Below are positions 1 through 5,688 of a DNA stretch of 5,688 nucleotides, one piece after another. The notes under the pieces were generated by a model. The model saw nothing but the letters and a program-made list of their open reading frames with translations, made no database searches and was not told the DNA's origin. Position 1 is the first letter of the stretch. Each line of letters opens with the position of its first letter. The position numbers and the translations under genes are program-made. Source of the stretch: Bacteroidales bacterium (GTDB taxonomy: Bacteria; Bacteroidota; Bacteroidia; Bacteroidales; ML635J-15); the NCBI GenBank assembly GCA_028697515.1, contig JAQVEY010000174.1, forward strand, positions 1 through 5,688, written 5' to 3'.

Positions 1-185
1 ATTTACCAGAAAACACAAAAAATGTAAGGGTTGCAATCTATGATAACCTTGGTCGCCAACTAATTACAAATGAGTTGTTGGGCTGGGAAAATTCTGTTGA
101 TGTAAAGCAATTAAAGGCTGGTAATTATTTTGTGAGAATTGTTAGTGCTGAAGAGAGTTGGAGTGGGTGGTTTGTGAAGGAATGA
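1..185 (+). CDS. C-terminal end of a secreted protein with a T9SS type A sorting domain (5' partial)
   Basis: The reading frame is open from base 3 and gives 60 residues before the TGA at 183-185; the rest of the gene lies left of the window. The fragment shows the usual pattern of the type IX secretion C-terminal sorting domain (type A, TIGR04183-like): a beta strand VRVAIYDNLGR with the conserved (I/V)YD-x-x-G-(R/K) turn, a middle strand ending SVDVKQLKAGNYFVRI with the conserved L-x-x-G-x-Y-(F/V)-(V/L)-(R/K) motif, and a short last strand ending in FVKE. In known T9SS cargo this domain guides an exported protein across the outer membrane and is then removed, often with attachment to A-LPS. 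The function of the missing N-terminal part cannot be inferred. The PorT-like gene at 1902-2639 fits a T9SS-bearing cell. Confidence is high for the domain, none for the protein's activity. Confidence 0.88.
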   Translation, partial: LPENTKNVRVAIYDNLGRQLITNELLGWENSVDVKQLKAGNYFVRIVSAEESWSGWFVKE

Positions 186-200
186 GTGTTAATGCCTGAA

Positions 201-242
201 CCTTTAGCTCGGCGTAGCCAACCTTTAGCTCAGCGAAGCTAA
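201..242. repeat. Two tandem 21-bp repeat units, each a potential small hairpin
   Basis: Unit 1 (201-221) and unit 2 (222-242) abut directly and match at 18 of 21 positions; both begin CCTTTAGCTC and end in AGC(C/T)AA. In each unit TTAGCT pairs with AGC(C/T)AA around a 6-base loop (stems 204-209 with 216-221, and 225-230 with 237-242). Unit 2 gives a perfect 6-bp stem. Unit 1 has one A-C mismatch if read on the + strand but a G-U pair if transcribed from the - strand, so the fold is better kept on the - strand, which is downstream of the flavoprotein gene that ends at 342. No T-tract follows either hairpin, so a standard intrinsic terminator is not supported. It may be a copy of a dispersed intergenic repeat; that part is inference. 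Confidence 0.75.
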
Positions 243-341
243 TATGGTTGACTACTATTTCTCAACTTTTAATAAAATTTGCAAAGAATTCATTTTGATT
301 CTGATTTGTAAGAAAGCAAACCACGCAATAACCTACTTACT

Positions 342-1898
342 TCAATGCTTGATAATTTCGTTAATCTTATTTACAGCCATCATACCGTCAATAGCAGAAG
401 AAACAATTCCTCCGGCGTAGCCCGCACCTTCTCCACAGGGATATAATCCTCTTATATTTACACTTTGAAAAGTTGTCGGATCTCTAAGTACTTTTATAGG
501 ACTGCTGGTTCTGGATTCAACTCCTACAACAATCGCTTGATTTGTAATAAATCCTCTCATTTGTTTGTCAAATTCTTTAAAGGCTTTTTGTAGTTTTTGA
601 CTGATAATTTCGGGAAGCCAAAAATGTAATGGACTGCTTATCAATCCAGGATGATATGATGATTCCGGAAGATCTTTTGATATCTTTCTGCTTACAAAAT
701 CACTCAGTCTTTGTGCAGGGGCTTGCAATCCTGATGCACTATTTACAAAAGCCATACCCTCGATTTGTTTTTGAAATTCCAAACCTGAAAATACTTTATT
801 TTTGGAATATGTCAAGAAGTCTTCGGGCTGCAATTCAACAACTATTCCCGAATTAGCGTATAATGAATTTCTTCTGGAGTTTGACATGCCATTAACTACA
901 ATCTGATTTTTTTCAGTTGCCGAACAAACAATGGTGCCTCCGGGACACATACAAAATGAATACACTCCTCTATTATCAATCTGTTTAACAAGATTGTAAC
1001 TCGCTGGTGGCAGGAATTCACCTCTATCTTTTCTTTTATATTGAATGCTATCAATGAGTTTTTGTGGGTGCTCTACTCTTATTCCCATTGCAAAACCCTT
1101 TTCAGAAAGCATAACTTTTTGATTTTCTAAAAGATAATATACATCCCTTGCCGAATGACCTGTAGCAAGGATTACAAAATCAGAACTAAATGATTTTCCA
1201 TCTTCACATTCAAGGCCTTTGATATAATCCTTTTCGATTATGAGTTTTGTTGCTTTAGAATTAAAATGAATTTCTCCACCTGAACTTATGATTTTCTCGC
1301 GGATATTTTTCATTATTCCCGGTAACTTATCTGTACCAATATGAGGATGAGAGTTTATAAGAATATCATCATCAGCTCCAAAATGATGTAAAAGTTGAAG
1401 AATCTGAAAAACATCCCCTCTTTTTTTACTTCGCGTGTATAGTTTCCCATCTGAATATGTTCCGGCACCACCTTCTCCAAAAGCAAAATTGGATTCAGGA
1501 TTAAGGTTTATACCTCTATTTATTTGCGAAATATCATGTTTGCGGTCTTCAACAGATTTGCCTCTCTCAATTACTATTGGTTTTAAACCAACAAGCAAAC
1601 AATTTAGTGCAGCAAAATATCCTGCAGGACCTGCCCCAACAATTATTACTGATTTAGATTTGCTTACATCTCTAAAACTAAATTCACTTGATAATTCAGA
1701 AAAAACTTCAGACGAACTTATGCATTGTATCCTGACATTATACTTGACTTTCTTTCTGGCATCAATTGATTTGCGAATTATTCTGAAAGATTTTATTCCT
1801 TCTTTTGGGATGTTAAATTTATCTGAAAGAGTTTTTAAAACATGTTCTTCGTTAAAAAGTTCCTCGGGATAGAATACAAAATCAGCTTCTTTTATCAT
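342..1898 (-). CDS. COG2509-type FAD-dependent oxidoreductase (substrate unknown)
   Basis: This 518-residue protein has the layout of the uncharacterised FAD-dependent dehydrogenase family COG2509, whose bacterial members are of similar length. An N-terminal region of about 80 residues precedes a Rossmann fold: the dinucleotide motif is VGAGPAG (residues 87-93), and E111 in IERG is the acidic residue expected to bind the adenosine ribose. Other visible signatures are GEGGAGTYSDGKLYTR (141-156), the second FAD contact ILATGHSARD (243-252), a CMCPGG motif with C316 and C318, GVESRTSSP (459-467), and the C-terminal FAD-binding segment YPCGEGAGYAGGI (486-498). There is no signal peptide or membrane segment, so it should be cytoplasmic. 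The ATG at 1896-1898 lies 3 bases after the stop of the upstream porT-like gene, with GGTGG about 10 bases before it, suggesting co-transcription and translational coupling. The physiological substrate is not known for the family. The frame is intact and no key motif is missing. Confidence 0.9.
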   Translation of the reverse strand: MIKEADFVFYPEELFNEEHVLKTLSDKFNIPKEGIKSFRIIRKSIDARKKVKYNVRIQCISSSEVFSELSSEFSFRDVSKSKSVIIVGAGPAGYFAALNCLLVGLKPIVIERGKSVEDRKHDISQINRGINLNPESNFAFGEGGAGTYSDGKLYTRSKKRGDVFQILQLLHHFGADDDILINSHPHIGTDKLPGIMKNIREKIISSGGEIHFNSKATKLIIEKDYIKGLECEDGKSFSSDFVILATGHSARDVYYLLENQKVMLSEKGFAMGIRVEHPQKLIDSIQYKRKDRGEFLPPASYNLVKQIDNRGVYSFCMCPGGTIVCSATEKNQIVVNGMSNSRRNSLYANSGIVVELQPEDFLTYSKNKVFSGLEFQKQIEGMAFVNSASGLQAPAQRLSDFVSRKISKDLPESSYHPGLISSPLHFWLPEIISQKLQKAFKEFDKQMRGFITNQAIVVGVESRTSSPIKVLRDPTTFQSVNIRGLYPCGEGAGYAGGIVSSAIDGMMAVNKINEIIKH

Positions 1899-1901
1899 TA
1901 T

Positions 1902-2639
1902 TTAATTCCACCATTTAATTTTGTCAATTTTACCTCCCTCGAAATGAAAAGCTAAAATTATCATATGAGAATTTAACCTTTTATAGTATTCGCTAAACTG
2001 AGTGTTGTCGTATTGAATAACATTAAAAATCCCCCACGAAGATTTTAATTCTATTCCAAACATAAAGTATTCAAGAAAGAAGTCTGCTCCAATGCCTACT
2101 TCGTAATATGCATCTACAGGTTTTAGCCTAATTTTGGGTTGTTCGGCAGGATTTATTTTTTTCTGTGCTGCTAAATCAATTCGCCCCGAAACGCCACCTA
2201 TAATAAATGGCCTCCAATTGCTAATCCTTGCTGCACGGTATTTTAAATAAATCGGAAAGTCCAGAAAAGTCGATTCTATCATCATATTGTGACTTCGGAA
2301 TTCGCCATTTTTTATGTATTTATATTCAAGATTCCTTTGTCCAAAAATTAAACCCGGAAGAAATCGAACATCAAGATAGGTTGCTAATCTTAAATTTGAA
2401 ATCATGTTAATATTAAAACCGACATAACGACCAACCTCGACTGCATAAACGGTGTCGTATGAAGGAATAAACAAATCCGAAGGCCTTATGGTAAAATCCA
2501 TCAAGTTCAAACCTAGAGAATATCCAAAATGAGCAATCTGATTATCCAGTTTTGGTAAATTTAAGGGCACATCTTTTTGTGCATTTAAAAGTATTGCCGG
2601 GAATAATGAATACAATAATATTAATTTAATTCTCTTCAA
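1902..2639 (-). CDS. porT: PorT-like T9SS outer-membrane beta-barrel protein, TTG start
   Basis: The 245-residue product begins with a signal peptide (basic MKRIK, hydrophobic LILLYSLFPAILL, likely cleavage after LNA at residue 20, leaving QKDV). The rest alternates beta-strand-like segments with aromatic residues, as in the outer-membrane barrel family PF13568. Several segments match my recollection of PorT rather than generic porins: HFGYSLGLNLMDF (37-49), VRFLPGLIFGQRNLEY (91-106), IESTFLDFPIYLKYRAARIS (121-140) followed by NWRPF, YYEVGIGADFFLEY (178-191), and a final strand ending HFEGG. PorT is required for type IX secretion in Porphyromonas gingivalis and is of about this length (known for the family). 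The start is TTG (2637-2639): no in-frame ATG, GTG or CTG was found upstream before an in-frame TAA near 2720, and the next Met would lose the signal peptide. It is the first gene of a two-gene operon with the flavoprotein. It could be another PF13568 barrel protein; a profile search would settle that. Confidence 0.78.
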   Translation of the reverse strand: MKRIKLILLYSLFPAILLNAQKDVPLNLPKLDNQIAHFGYSLGLNLMDFTIRPSDLFIPSYDTVYAVEVGRYVGFNINMISNLRLATYLDVRFLPGLIFGQRNLEYKYIKNGEFRSHNMMIESTFLDFPIYLKYRAARISNWRPFIIGGVSGRIDLAAQKKINPAEQPKIRLKPVDAYYEVGIGADFFLEYFMFGIELKSSWGIFNVIQYDNTQFSEYYKRLNSHMIILAFHFEGGKIDKIKWWN

Positions 2640-2653
2640 GTTTGTTTTTTTTA

Positions 2654-2661
2654 CAAAGATA
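2654..2661 (-). promoter_or_regulatory. Candidate -7 promoter element of the porT-like gene
   Basis: On the - strand the sequence TATCTTTG matches the Bacteroidota -7 consensus TAnnTTTG exactly and lies 14 bases before the TTG start, in an A-rich leader. I see no TTTG at the expected -33 position (about 2681-2684), so support rests on the -7 box and its place. The implied leader would be under 15 bases. Confidence 0.45.
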
Positions 2662-2714
2662 TAACTGCTAATTGGATATTTTATTATTTTAATTAGTAAA
2701 AATCTATTTTGTGG

Positions 2715-2793
2715 TTATTCAGTAAGCAGAATGATCAAATACCAACATTTATTCCCTCAAATCTTTTAGTTTTGTCATTCTGACTGTGAATAA
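2715..2793. repeat. 79-bp imperfect inverted repeat between divergent promoters
   Basis: TTATTCA (2715-2721) pairs with TGAATAA (2787-2793), and CAGAATGA (2727-2734) pairs with TCATTCTG (2775-2782). This gives 15 exact base pairs interrupted by a 5-by-4 base internal loop (2722-2726 against 2783-2786). The central part (2735-2774) is about 40 bases, and CAAA (2736-2739) may pair with TTTG (2771-2774) to extend the inner stem. The element sits between the porT-side -7 box and the rplU -33 box. It could be a degraded pair of short palindromic repeats (REPIN-like) or a regulatory site; the sequence does not decide between them. Confidence 0.6.
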
Positions 2794-2814
2794 GAAAAAA
2801 TCTTAAAAAAAACT

Positions 2815-2845
2815 TTTGTTATTAAAATAAAGTTTCATACATTTG
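2815..2845 (+). promoter_or_regulatory. Bacteroidota sigma-ABfr-type promoter of rplU-rpmA
   Basis: TTTG at 2815-2818 (-33) and TACATTTG at 2838-2845 (-7) are separated by 19 bases, which fits the Bacteroidota consensus TTTG-N19-21-TAnnTTTG. Transcription should begin around 2851-2853, leaving an A/T-rich leader of about 40 bases before the rplU ATG. That leader is too short for an elaborate riboswitch or ribosomal-protein leader, and I see no stable hairpin in it. Confidence 0.85.
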
Positions 2846-2893
2846 CAGTCCGAAATTTTTTGAAAATAAGATTATATAATAACAATTTATAAA

Positions 2894-3205
2894 ATGTACG
2901 CAATAGTTGAAATAGCAGGCCAACAGTTTAAGGTTGAAAAAGGAACAAAACTTTATGTAAACCGTTTAGAAAATGAGGATGGCAGTGTAGTAAAGTTTGA
3001 TAAAGTATATTTAGTGGATAATGATGATAAAATTACAGTTGGAACACCAGTTGTAGCTAAGGCCAGTGTGTCTGCAAAAATCATTAAACAATGTAAGTCT
3101 GACACTGTTCTTGTTTTTAAGAAGAAAAAAAGAAAAAGTTATCAGAAATTGAACGGGCATCGTCAGGCGATGACTGAGATTGAAATACAAGATATTAACG
3201 CTTAA
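2894..3205 (+). CDS. rplU: 50S ribosomal protein L21
   Basis: The product has 103 residues, the standard length of bacterial L21, a protein of the large ribosomal subunit that binds 23S rRNA. The start MYAIVEIAGQQFKVEKG is the typical N-terminal beta-barrel opening of the family, and YLVDNDDKITVGTPVV (39-54) corresponds to the usual conserved middle. The basic C-terminal signature is present: FKKKKRKSYQKLNGHRQ (75-91) followed by T94, including the conserved GHRQ. The ATG lies about 40 bases after the predicted transcription start, and the A-rich upstream bases without a Shine-Dalgarno site are usual in Bacteroidota. It is the first gene of an rplU-rpmA operon, with 15 bases between the two genes. 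Nothing is abnormal. Confidence 0.98.
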   Translation: MYAIVEIAGQQFKVEKGTKLYVNRLENEDGSVVKFDKVYLVDNDDKITVGTPVVAKASVSAKIIKQCKSDTVLVFKKKKRKSYQKLNGHRQAMTEIEIQDINA

Positions 3206-3220
3206 TAATTATATCAGAAA

Positions 3221-3772
3221 ATGGCACATAAAAAAGGAGCCGGTAGTTCGCGTAACGGTCGTGATTCAGAAAGTAAAAGACTTGGAGTAAAAATATACGG
3301 AGGTCAGGAAGCAGTAGCTGGAAATATTATTGTTCGTCAACGTGGAACAGTACATCACCCAGGTAAAAATGTAGGAATGGGCAGAGATCATTCATTATTT
3401 GCTCTTATTGATGGTAAAGTTCATTTTCAGAAAAAAAGAGATAATAGATCTTATGTGTCTATTTTGCCTAATGAAACTATAGTTGCCGAACAGAAACCTG
3501 TTGCAAAAGCAAAAAAAGATGTTACTGTACCTAAAGTAGTTGCTGAAGTTGTTGAAAAACCTATCGAAAATGTTGAGGTTAAAACTGAAGTTAAGGCTGA
3601 GAAAAAAGTAGCAGTAAAAACTGAGAAAAAAGCAGAGGCTAAAGCAGAAAAAAAGCCAGTTGCTAAAACAGAGAAAAAACCAGCTGCTAAAAAAGAGGAA
3701 AAACCAGCTGCAAAAGCAAAAGAAACCAAAAAGCCTGCTGCAAAAGAAGCAAAACCAAAAAAATCTGAGTAA
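3221..3772 (+). CDS. rpmA: 50S ribosomal protein L27 with a long Lys/Ala/Glu-rich C-terminal extension
   Basis: Residues 1-83 form a complete L27: [16 protein letters not shown] at the N terminus, whose flexible basic end reaches the peptidyl transferase centre of the 50S subunit; the family signature [15 protein letters not shown] (34-48); and [16 protein letters not shown] (52-67). The protein starts directly at MAHKKG, so it lacks the cleavable leader seen in Firmicutes. The usual length is about 85-95 residues, but this one has 183. Residues 84-120 are a Val/Glu/Lys linker. Residues 121-183 contain 24 Lys and 11 Glu in 63 positions, with five octapeptide repeats of the form K-x-E-(K/E)-K-x-x-(A/V) at 125-164. 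The tail is in frame, ends at a normal TAA and is followed by the operon terminator. It is expected to be disordered and positively charged, so extra contact with rRNA or neighbouring proteins is possible, but this is inference. Confidence 0.96.
   Translation: MAHKKGAGSSRNGRDSESKRLGVKIYGGQEAVAGNIIVRQRGTVHHPGKNVGMGRDHSLFALIDGKVHFQKKRDNRSYVSILPNETIVAEQKPVAKAKKDVTVPKVVAEVVEKPIENVEVKTEVKAEKKVAVKTEKKAEAKAEKKPVAKTEKKPAAKKEEKPAAKAKETKKPAAKEAKPKKSE
3593..3712 (+). repeat. Five in-frame 24-bp repeats encoding octapeptides in the L27 tail
   Basis: Five consecutive 24-base units encode [32 protein letters not shown] and KKEEKPAA (residues 125-164). A looser copy, [10 protein letters not shown], follows at 165-174. 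Copies are conserved more in protein than in codons: Lys is AAA or AAG, Ala GCT or GCA, Glu GAG or GAA, and Val GTA or GTT. This suggests the repeat is not a very recent duplication and that amino-acid composition is being kept. The long A runs make the stretch prone to replication slippage. Confidence 0.85.
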
Positions 3773-3794
3773 AATCAATAACAATAAAATATTT

Positions 3795-3825
3795 AAGCCT
3801 GTTTTAATAACAGGCTTTTTGTTTT
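3795..3825 (+). terminator. Rho-independent terminator of the rplU-rpmA operon
   Basis: AAGCCTGTT (3795-3803) pairs perfectly with AACAGGCTT (3809-3817) around the 5-base loop TTAAT. The stem runs into a T-tract (five T at 3816-3820, then G and four more T). It lies 22 bases after the rpmA stop and separates the ribosomal protein operon from serS. Confidence 0.92.
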
Positions 3826-3860
3826 ATTCAGTTTTAAGTAATTAATTCATTGGAAAATAG

Positions 3861-3868
3861 TAAATTCG
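3861..3868 (+). promoter_or_regulatory. Possible -7 promoter element of serS
   Basis: TAAATTCG is one base off the TAnnTTTG consensus and is followed by CA, like the rplU promoter box. It lies 19 bases before the serS ATG. I see no convincing TTTG at the -33 distance. A promoter is expected here because a strong terminator ends the upstream operon, but read-through transcription cannot be excluded. Confidence 0.35.
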
Positions 3869-3887
3869 CAACATTAAATTTATTATT

Positions 3888-5162
3888 ATGTTGACATTAA
3901 AACTCATTAGAGAGGACAAAGAAAAGGTCATCAATAGGTTAAAAATTAAAAATTTTGACGCAAAGGAATTAGTTGAAAAAATTATTTCTTGGGATGATAA
4001 GCGAAAAGAGCTTCAATTAAGCAAAGATAATCTTCAGAATCGTTTAAACGATATTTCGAAACATATAGGTCAATTGTATGCCCAAGGTAAAAAGGAAGAG
4101 GCTGATACAACTAAACAGCAAACTGTTGAATTAAAGGAACAGATAAAAGATATTGAGGCCAAATTTGCTACAGCCGAAAAAGAGATGAACAGTTTAATAG
4201 TATTATTGCCAAATTTACCGCACGAATCTGTTCCACCCGGCAAAGGCGAGAATGATAATATTATTGTAAAGCAAAACGGTGAAATACCGAATTTGAAGAT
4301 AAAAAAACCTCATTGGGACCTCATAAAAGATTATGATATAATCGATTTTGAATTAGGAATTAAAATTACAGGAGCTGGTTTTCCAGTGTATAAGGGCAAG
4401 GGGGCAAAGCTACAACGGGCATTAATTACTTTTTTTCTAGATGAAGCCGAAAATGCAGGTTATCAAGAAATTATGCCTCCACTGCTGGTAAACGAAGATA
4501 GTGGGTTTGGTACTGGGCAGCTGCCAGACAAGGAAGGACAGATGTATTATGTAGGTGCAGATAATTATTACCTTATACCTACTGCTGAAGTTCCAGTAAC
4601 AAATTTGTATAGAGATGTAATTTTATCCGAGAAAGATTTCCCGATAAAAAATATGGCATATTCGTCTTGTTTTCGTCGCGAAGCTGGTTCCTGGGGTGCT
4701 CATGTGCGTGGACTAAACAGACTACATCAGTTTGACAAGGTTGAAATTGTACAGATACGCAAACCAGAAGATTCGTATCAAGCACTCGAAGAGATGAAAG
4801 ATCATGTCGAAAGCTTGTTACAAAAGCTAGAACTACCTTACCGTATTCTCAGACTTTGCGGTGGAGATATTAGTTTTACTTCTGCGTTAACTTATGATTT
4901 TGAAGTTTTTTCTGCAGCTCAGGAAAGATGGCTAGAAGTAAGTTCTGTTTCAAATTTTGAAGATTTTCAGACTAATCGACTTAAACTAAGATATAAACCG
5001 GACAATGACAAAAAAACAAGACTTGCTCACAGTTTAAATGGAAGTGCTTTAGCATTACCACGAATAATGGCTGCTATCATTGAGAATTATCAAACAGAAA
5101 ATGGAATAAGCATTCCGGAGGTTCTGAGAAAATATACGGGTTTTGAATTAATTAGCAAATAG
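3888..5162 (+). CDS. serS: Seryl-tRNA synthetase
   Basis: This 424-residue class II aminoacyl-tRNA synthetase attaches serine to tRNA-Ser (and to tRNA-Sec where present) using ATP in the cytoplasm; the length is normal. MLTLKLIRED is the usual family start. Residues about 30-105 are charged and heptad-like, matching the long N-terminal coiled-coil arm that contacts the tRNA-Ser variable arm. Catalytic-domain landmarks are all present: motif 1 around LQRALITFFLDEAENAGYQE to P198; the serine-binding TAE loop in LIPTAEVPVTN (229-239, T232-E234); motif 2 with FRREAGSWG (262-270) and RGLNRLHQFDKVE (274-286); and motif 3 LNGSALALPRIMAAIIENYQ (383-402) with the invariant arginine at R392. It follows rplU-rpmA, an order common in Bacteroidota, but is separated from them by a terminator. 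Its TAG stop is one base before the lipoprotein start, so the two genes probably share a transcript. Confidence 0.97.
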   Translation: MLTLKLIREDKEKVINRLKIKNFDAKELVEKIISWDDKRKELQLSKDNLQNRLNDISKHIGQLYAQGKKEEADTTKQQTVELKEQIKDIEAKFATAEKEMNSLIVLLPNLPHESVPPGKGENDNIIVKQNGEIPNLKIKKPHWDLIKDYDIIDFELGIKITGAGFPVYKGKGAKLQRALITFFLDEAENAGYQEIMPPLLVNEDSGFGTGQLPDKEGQMYYVGADNYYLIPTAEVPVTNLYRDVILSEKDFPIKNMAYSSCFRREAGSWGAHVRGLNRLHQFDKVEIVQIRKPEDSYQALEEMKDHVESLLQKLELPYRILRLCGGDISFTSALTYDFEVFSAAQERWLEVSSVSNFEDFQTNRLKLRYKPDNDKKTRLAHSLNGSALALPRIMAAIIENYQTENGISIPEVLRKYTGFELISK

Positions 5163-5163
5163 C

Positions 5164-5688
5164 ATGAAGAAATACTTTTTATTTTTTGTTCTTATTCCAT
5201 TTCTGCTTTTTAGTTGTAAAAGTGAAAAACAAAAAGAAGGAATTGCAAAAGTAGATTCTATGCTCGAGAAGGTAGAGATGCTTAAAAAAGAGCTTTCAGC
5301 TCCTGAAATAGAAGCATATAAAAGCATATATGACACAACAAAACTATATATTGCTTTTTTTGAATCCTTGCCGCCCAATTTCGAGAGAACAGATTCTATT
5401 ATGGAATTAATATATAATTATGGAACTGTTGACAAATGCTTTAAAAAAATGCATTCTGTTCATCTCGCACAATTATCTGATGCTCTAGATTTATCTAAAT
5501 CACAAATCACTAACCTTAGACACGATATTGATGAGGGCTTTTTTACTGATGATGAAATAGATATTTATATTCATACAGAAGATTCAATTTTAAATGATAT
5601 TGAAGATTTGATAAAGGCTAAACTGGAATTTGCGAAATTTCATGCAGAAAAATATAGAATTTATCATCCGATGATTGTAAACCTCAAA
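5164..5688 (+). CDS. Putative lipoprotein of unknown function (3' partial)
   Basis: The frame opens with ATG one base after the serS stop and stays open for 175 codons to the window end, so the C terminus is missing. MKKYFLFFVLIPFLLFSC is a lipoprotein signal peptide: basic start, hydrophobic core and a lipobox LFSC with the lipidated cysteine at residue 18. The mature part begins KSEKQKEG; this is charged but not a clear match to the surface-export signals described for Capnocytophaga or Flavobacterium, so periplasmic versus surface location stays open. The remainder (30-175) is acidic and helix-prone, with segments such as KVDSMLEKVEMLKKEL (29-44), MELIYNYGTVDKCFKKMHSV (80-99) and DDEIDIYIHTEDSILNDIED (129-148). 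There is a second cysteine at C92. I do not recognise a family. The one-base gap suggests translational coupling to serS, which may reflect shared expression only. Confidence 0.85.
   Translation, partial: MKKYFLFFVLIPFLLFSCKSEKQKEGIAKVDSMLEKVEMLKKELSAPEIEAYKSIYDTTKLYIAFFESLPPNFERTDSIMELIYNYGTVDKCFKKMHSVHLAQLSDALDLSKSQITNLRHDIDEGFFTDDEIDIYIHTEDSILNDIEDLIKAKLEFAKFHAEKYRIYHPMIVNLK

Noticed and set aside
247..270. Weak hairpin GTTGA (247-251) with TCAAC (262-266) followed by TTTT, a possible terminator for the T9SS cargo gene
   Set aside because: The stem has only 5 bp with two G-C pairs and a 10-base loop, which is too weak to call. It may contribute to termination but is not distinguishable from chance in AT-rich DNA.
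1435..1872. A 145-residue + strand open frame inside the flavoprotein gene
   Set aside because: It lies wholly antisense to the N-terminal part of the COG2509 protein, which contains the FAD-binding fold, and has no recognisable domain.
2846..2893. A possible autoregulatory ribosomal-protein leader upstream of rplU
   Set aside because: The predicted leader is only about 40 bases, A/T-rich and without a convincing stem, so no structured leader is supported.
3395..3784. Two long - strand open frames opposite rpmA (129 and 92 residues), rich in Phe and Ser/Ala
   Set aside because: They are the antisense of the Lys/Ala-rich tail, whose codons lack stop complements. Their composition is extreme, there is no promoter-like context, and the + strand gene is certain.
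3660..3845. A +1-frame open stretch over the end of rpmA that continues past its stop, raising the idea of programmed frameshifting at A runs such as A-AAA-AAA near 3510
   Set aside because: No stable structure follows the A run, the shifted frame starts only at about 3660 and would read through the operon terminator, and its product is featureless. The in-frame tail is enough to explain the sequence.
5148..5378. A 76-residue - strand open frame over the end of serS and the start of the lipoprotein gene
   Set aside because: It is antisense to a signal peptide and two coupled coding regions on the + strand. The lipobox and one-base junction clearly favour the + strand reading.

Overview
The window is AT-rich DNA from the main chromosome of a member of the Bacteroidota. 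Four things support this: the end of a protein carrying a type IX secretion (T9SS) C-terminal sorting domain; a PorT-like T9SS outer-membrane protein; Bacteroidota-type promoters (TTTG at -33 and TAnnTTTG at -7, with no clear Shine-Dalgarno sites); and the rplU-rpmA-serS order, which is common in this phylum. A genus cannot be assigned from the sequence alone.

Layout, left to right: (1) bases 1-185, + strand, the 3' end of a secreted or surface protein with a T9SS type A sorting domain. (2) Bases 186-341, a short convergent spacer with two tandem 21-bp units, each able to fold into a small hairpin. (3) Bases 342-2639, - strand, a probable two-gene operon transcribed right to left: a PorT-like outer-membrane beta-barrel protein with a TTG start, then, 3 bases downstream, a COG2509-type FAD-dependent oxidoreductase. 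(4) Bases 2640-2893, a 254-base divergent intergenic region with a promoter for each side and a 79-bp imperfect inverted repeat between them. (5) Bases 2894-3772, + strand, rplU (L21) and rpmA (L27), ended by a clear intrinsic terminator at 3795-3825. (6) Bases 3888 onward, + strand, serS (seryl-tRNA synthetase), followed after one base by a lipoprotein gene that runs off the window end.

Together this is translation machinery (L21, L27, SerRS) placed back to back with an envelope and secretion unit (PorT-like protein plus a flavoprotein of unknown substrate). The partial T9SS cargo protein at the left edge would be exported by the system to which PorT belongs.

Most of the window is ordinary core genome. 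I found no mobile element, CRISPR array, defence system, tRNA or rRNA. The points most worth a second look are the roughly 100-residue Lys/Ala/Glu/Pro extension on L27, built partly from an octapeptide repeat; the inverted repeat between the divergent promoters; the tandem hairpin repeat at 201-242; the TTG start of the porT-like gene; and the unrecognised lipoprotein coupled to serS.
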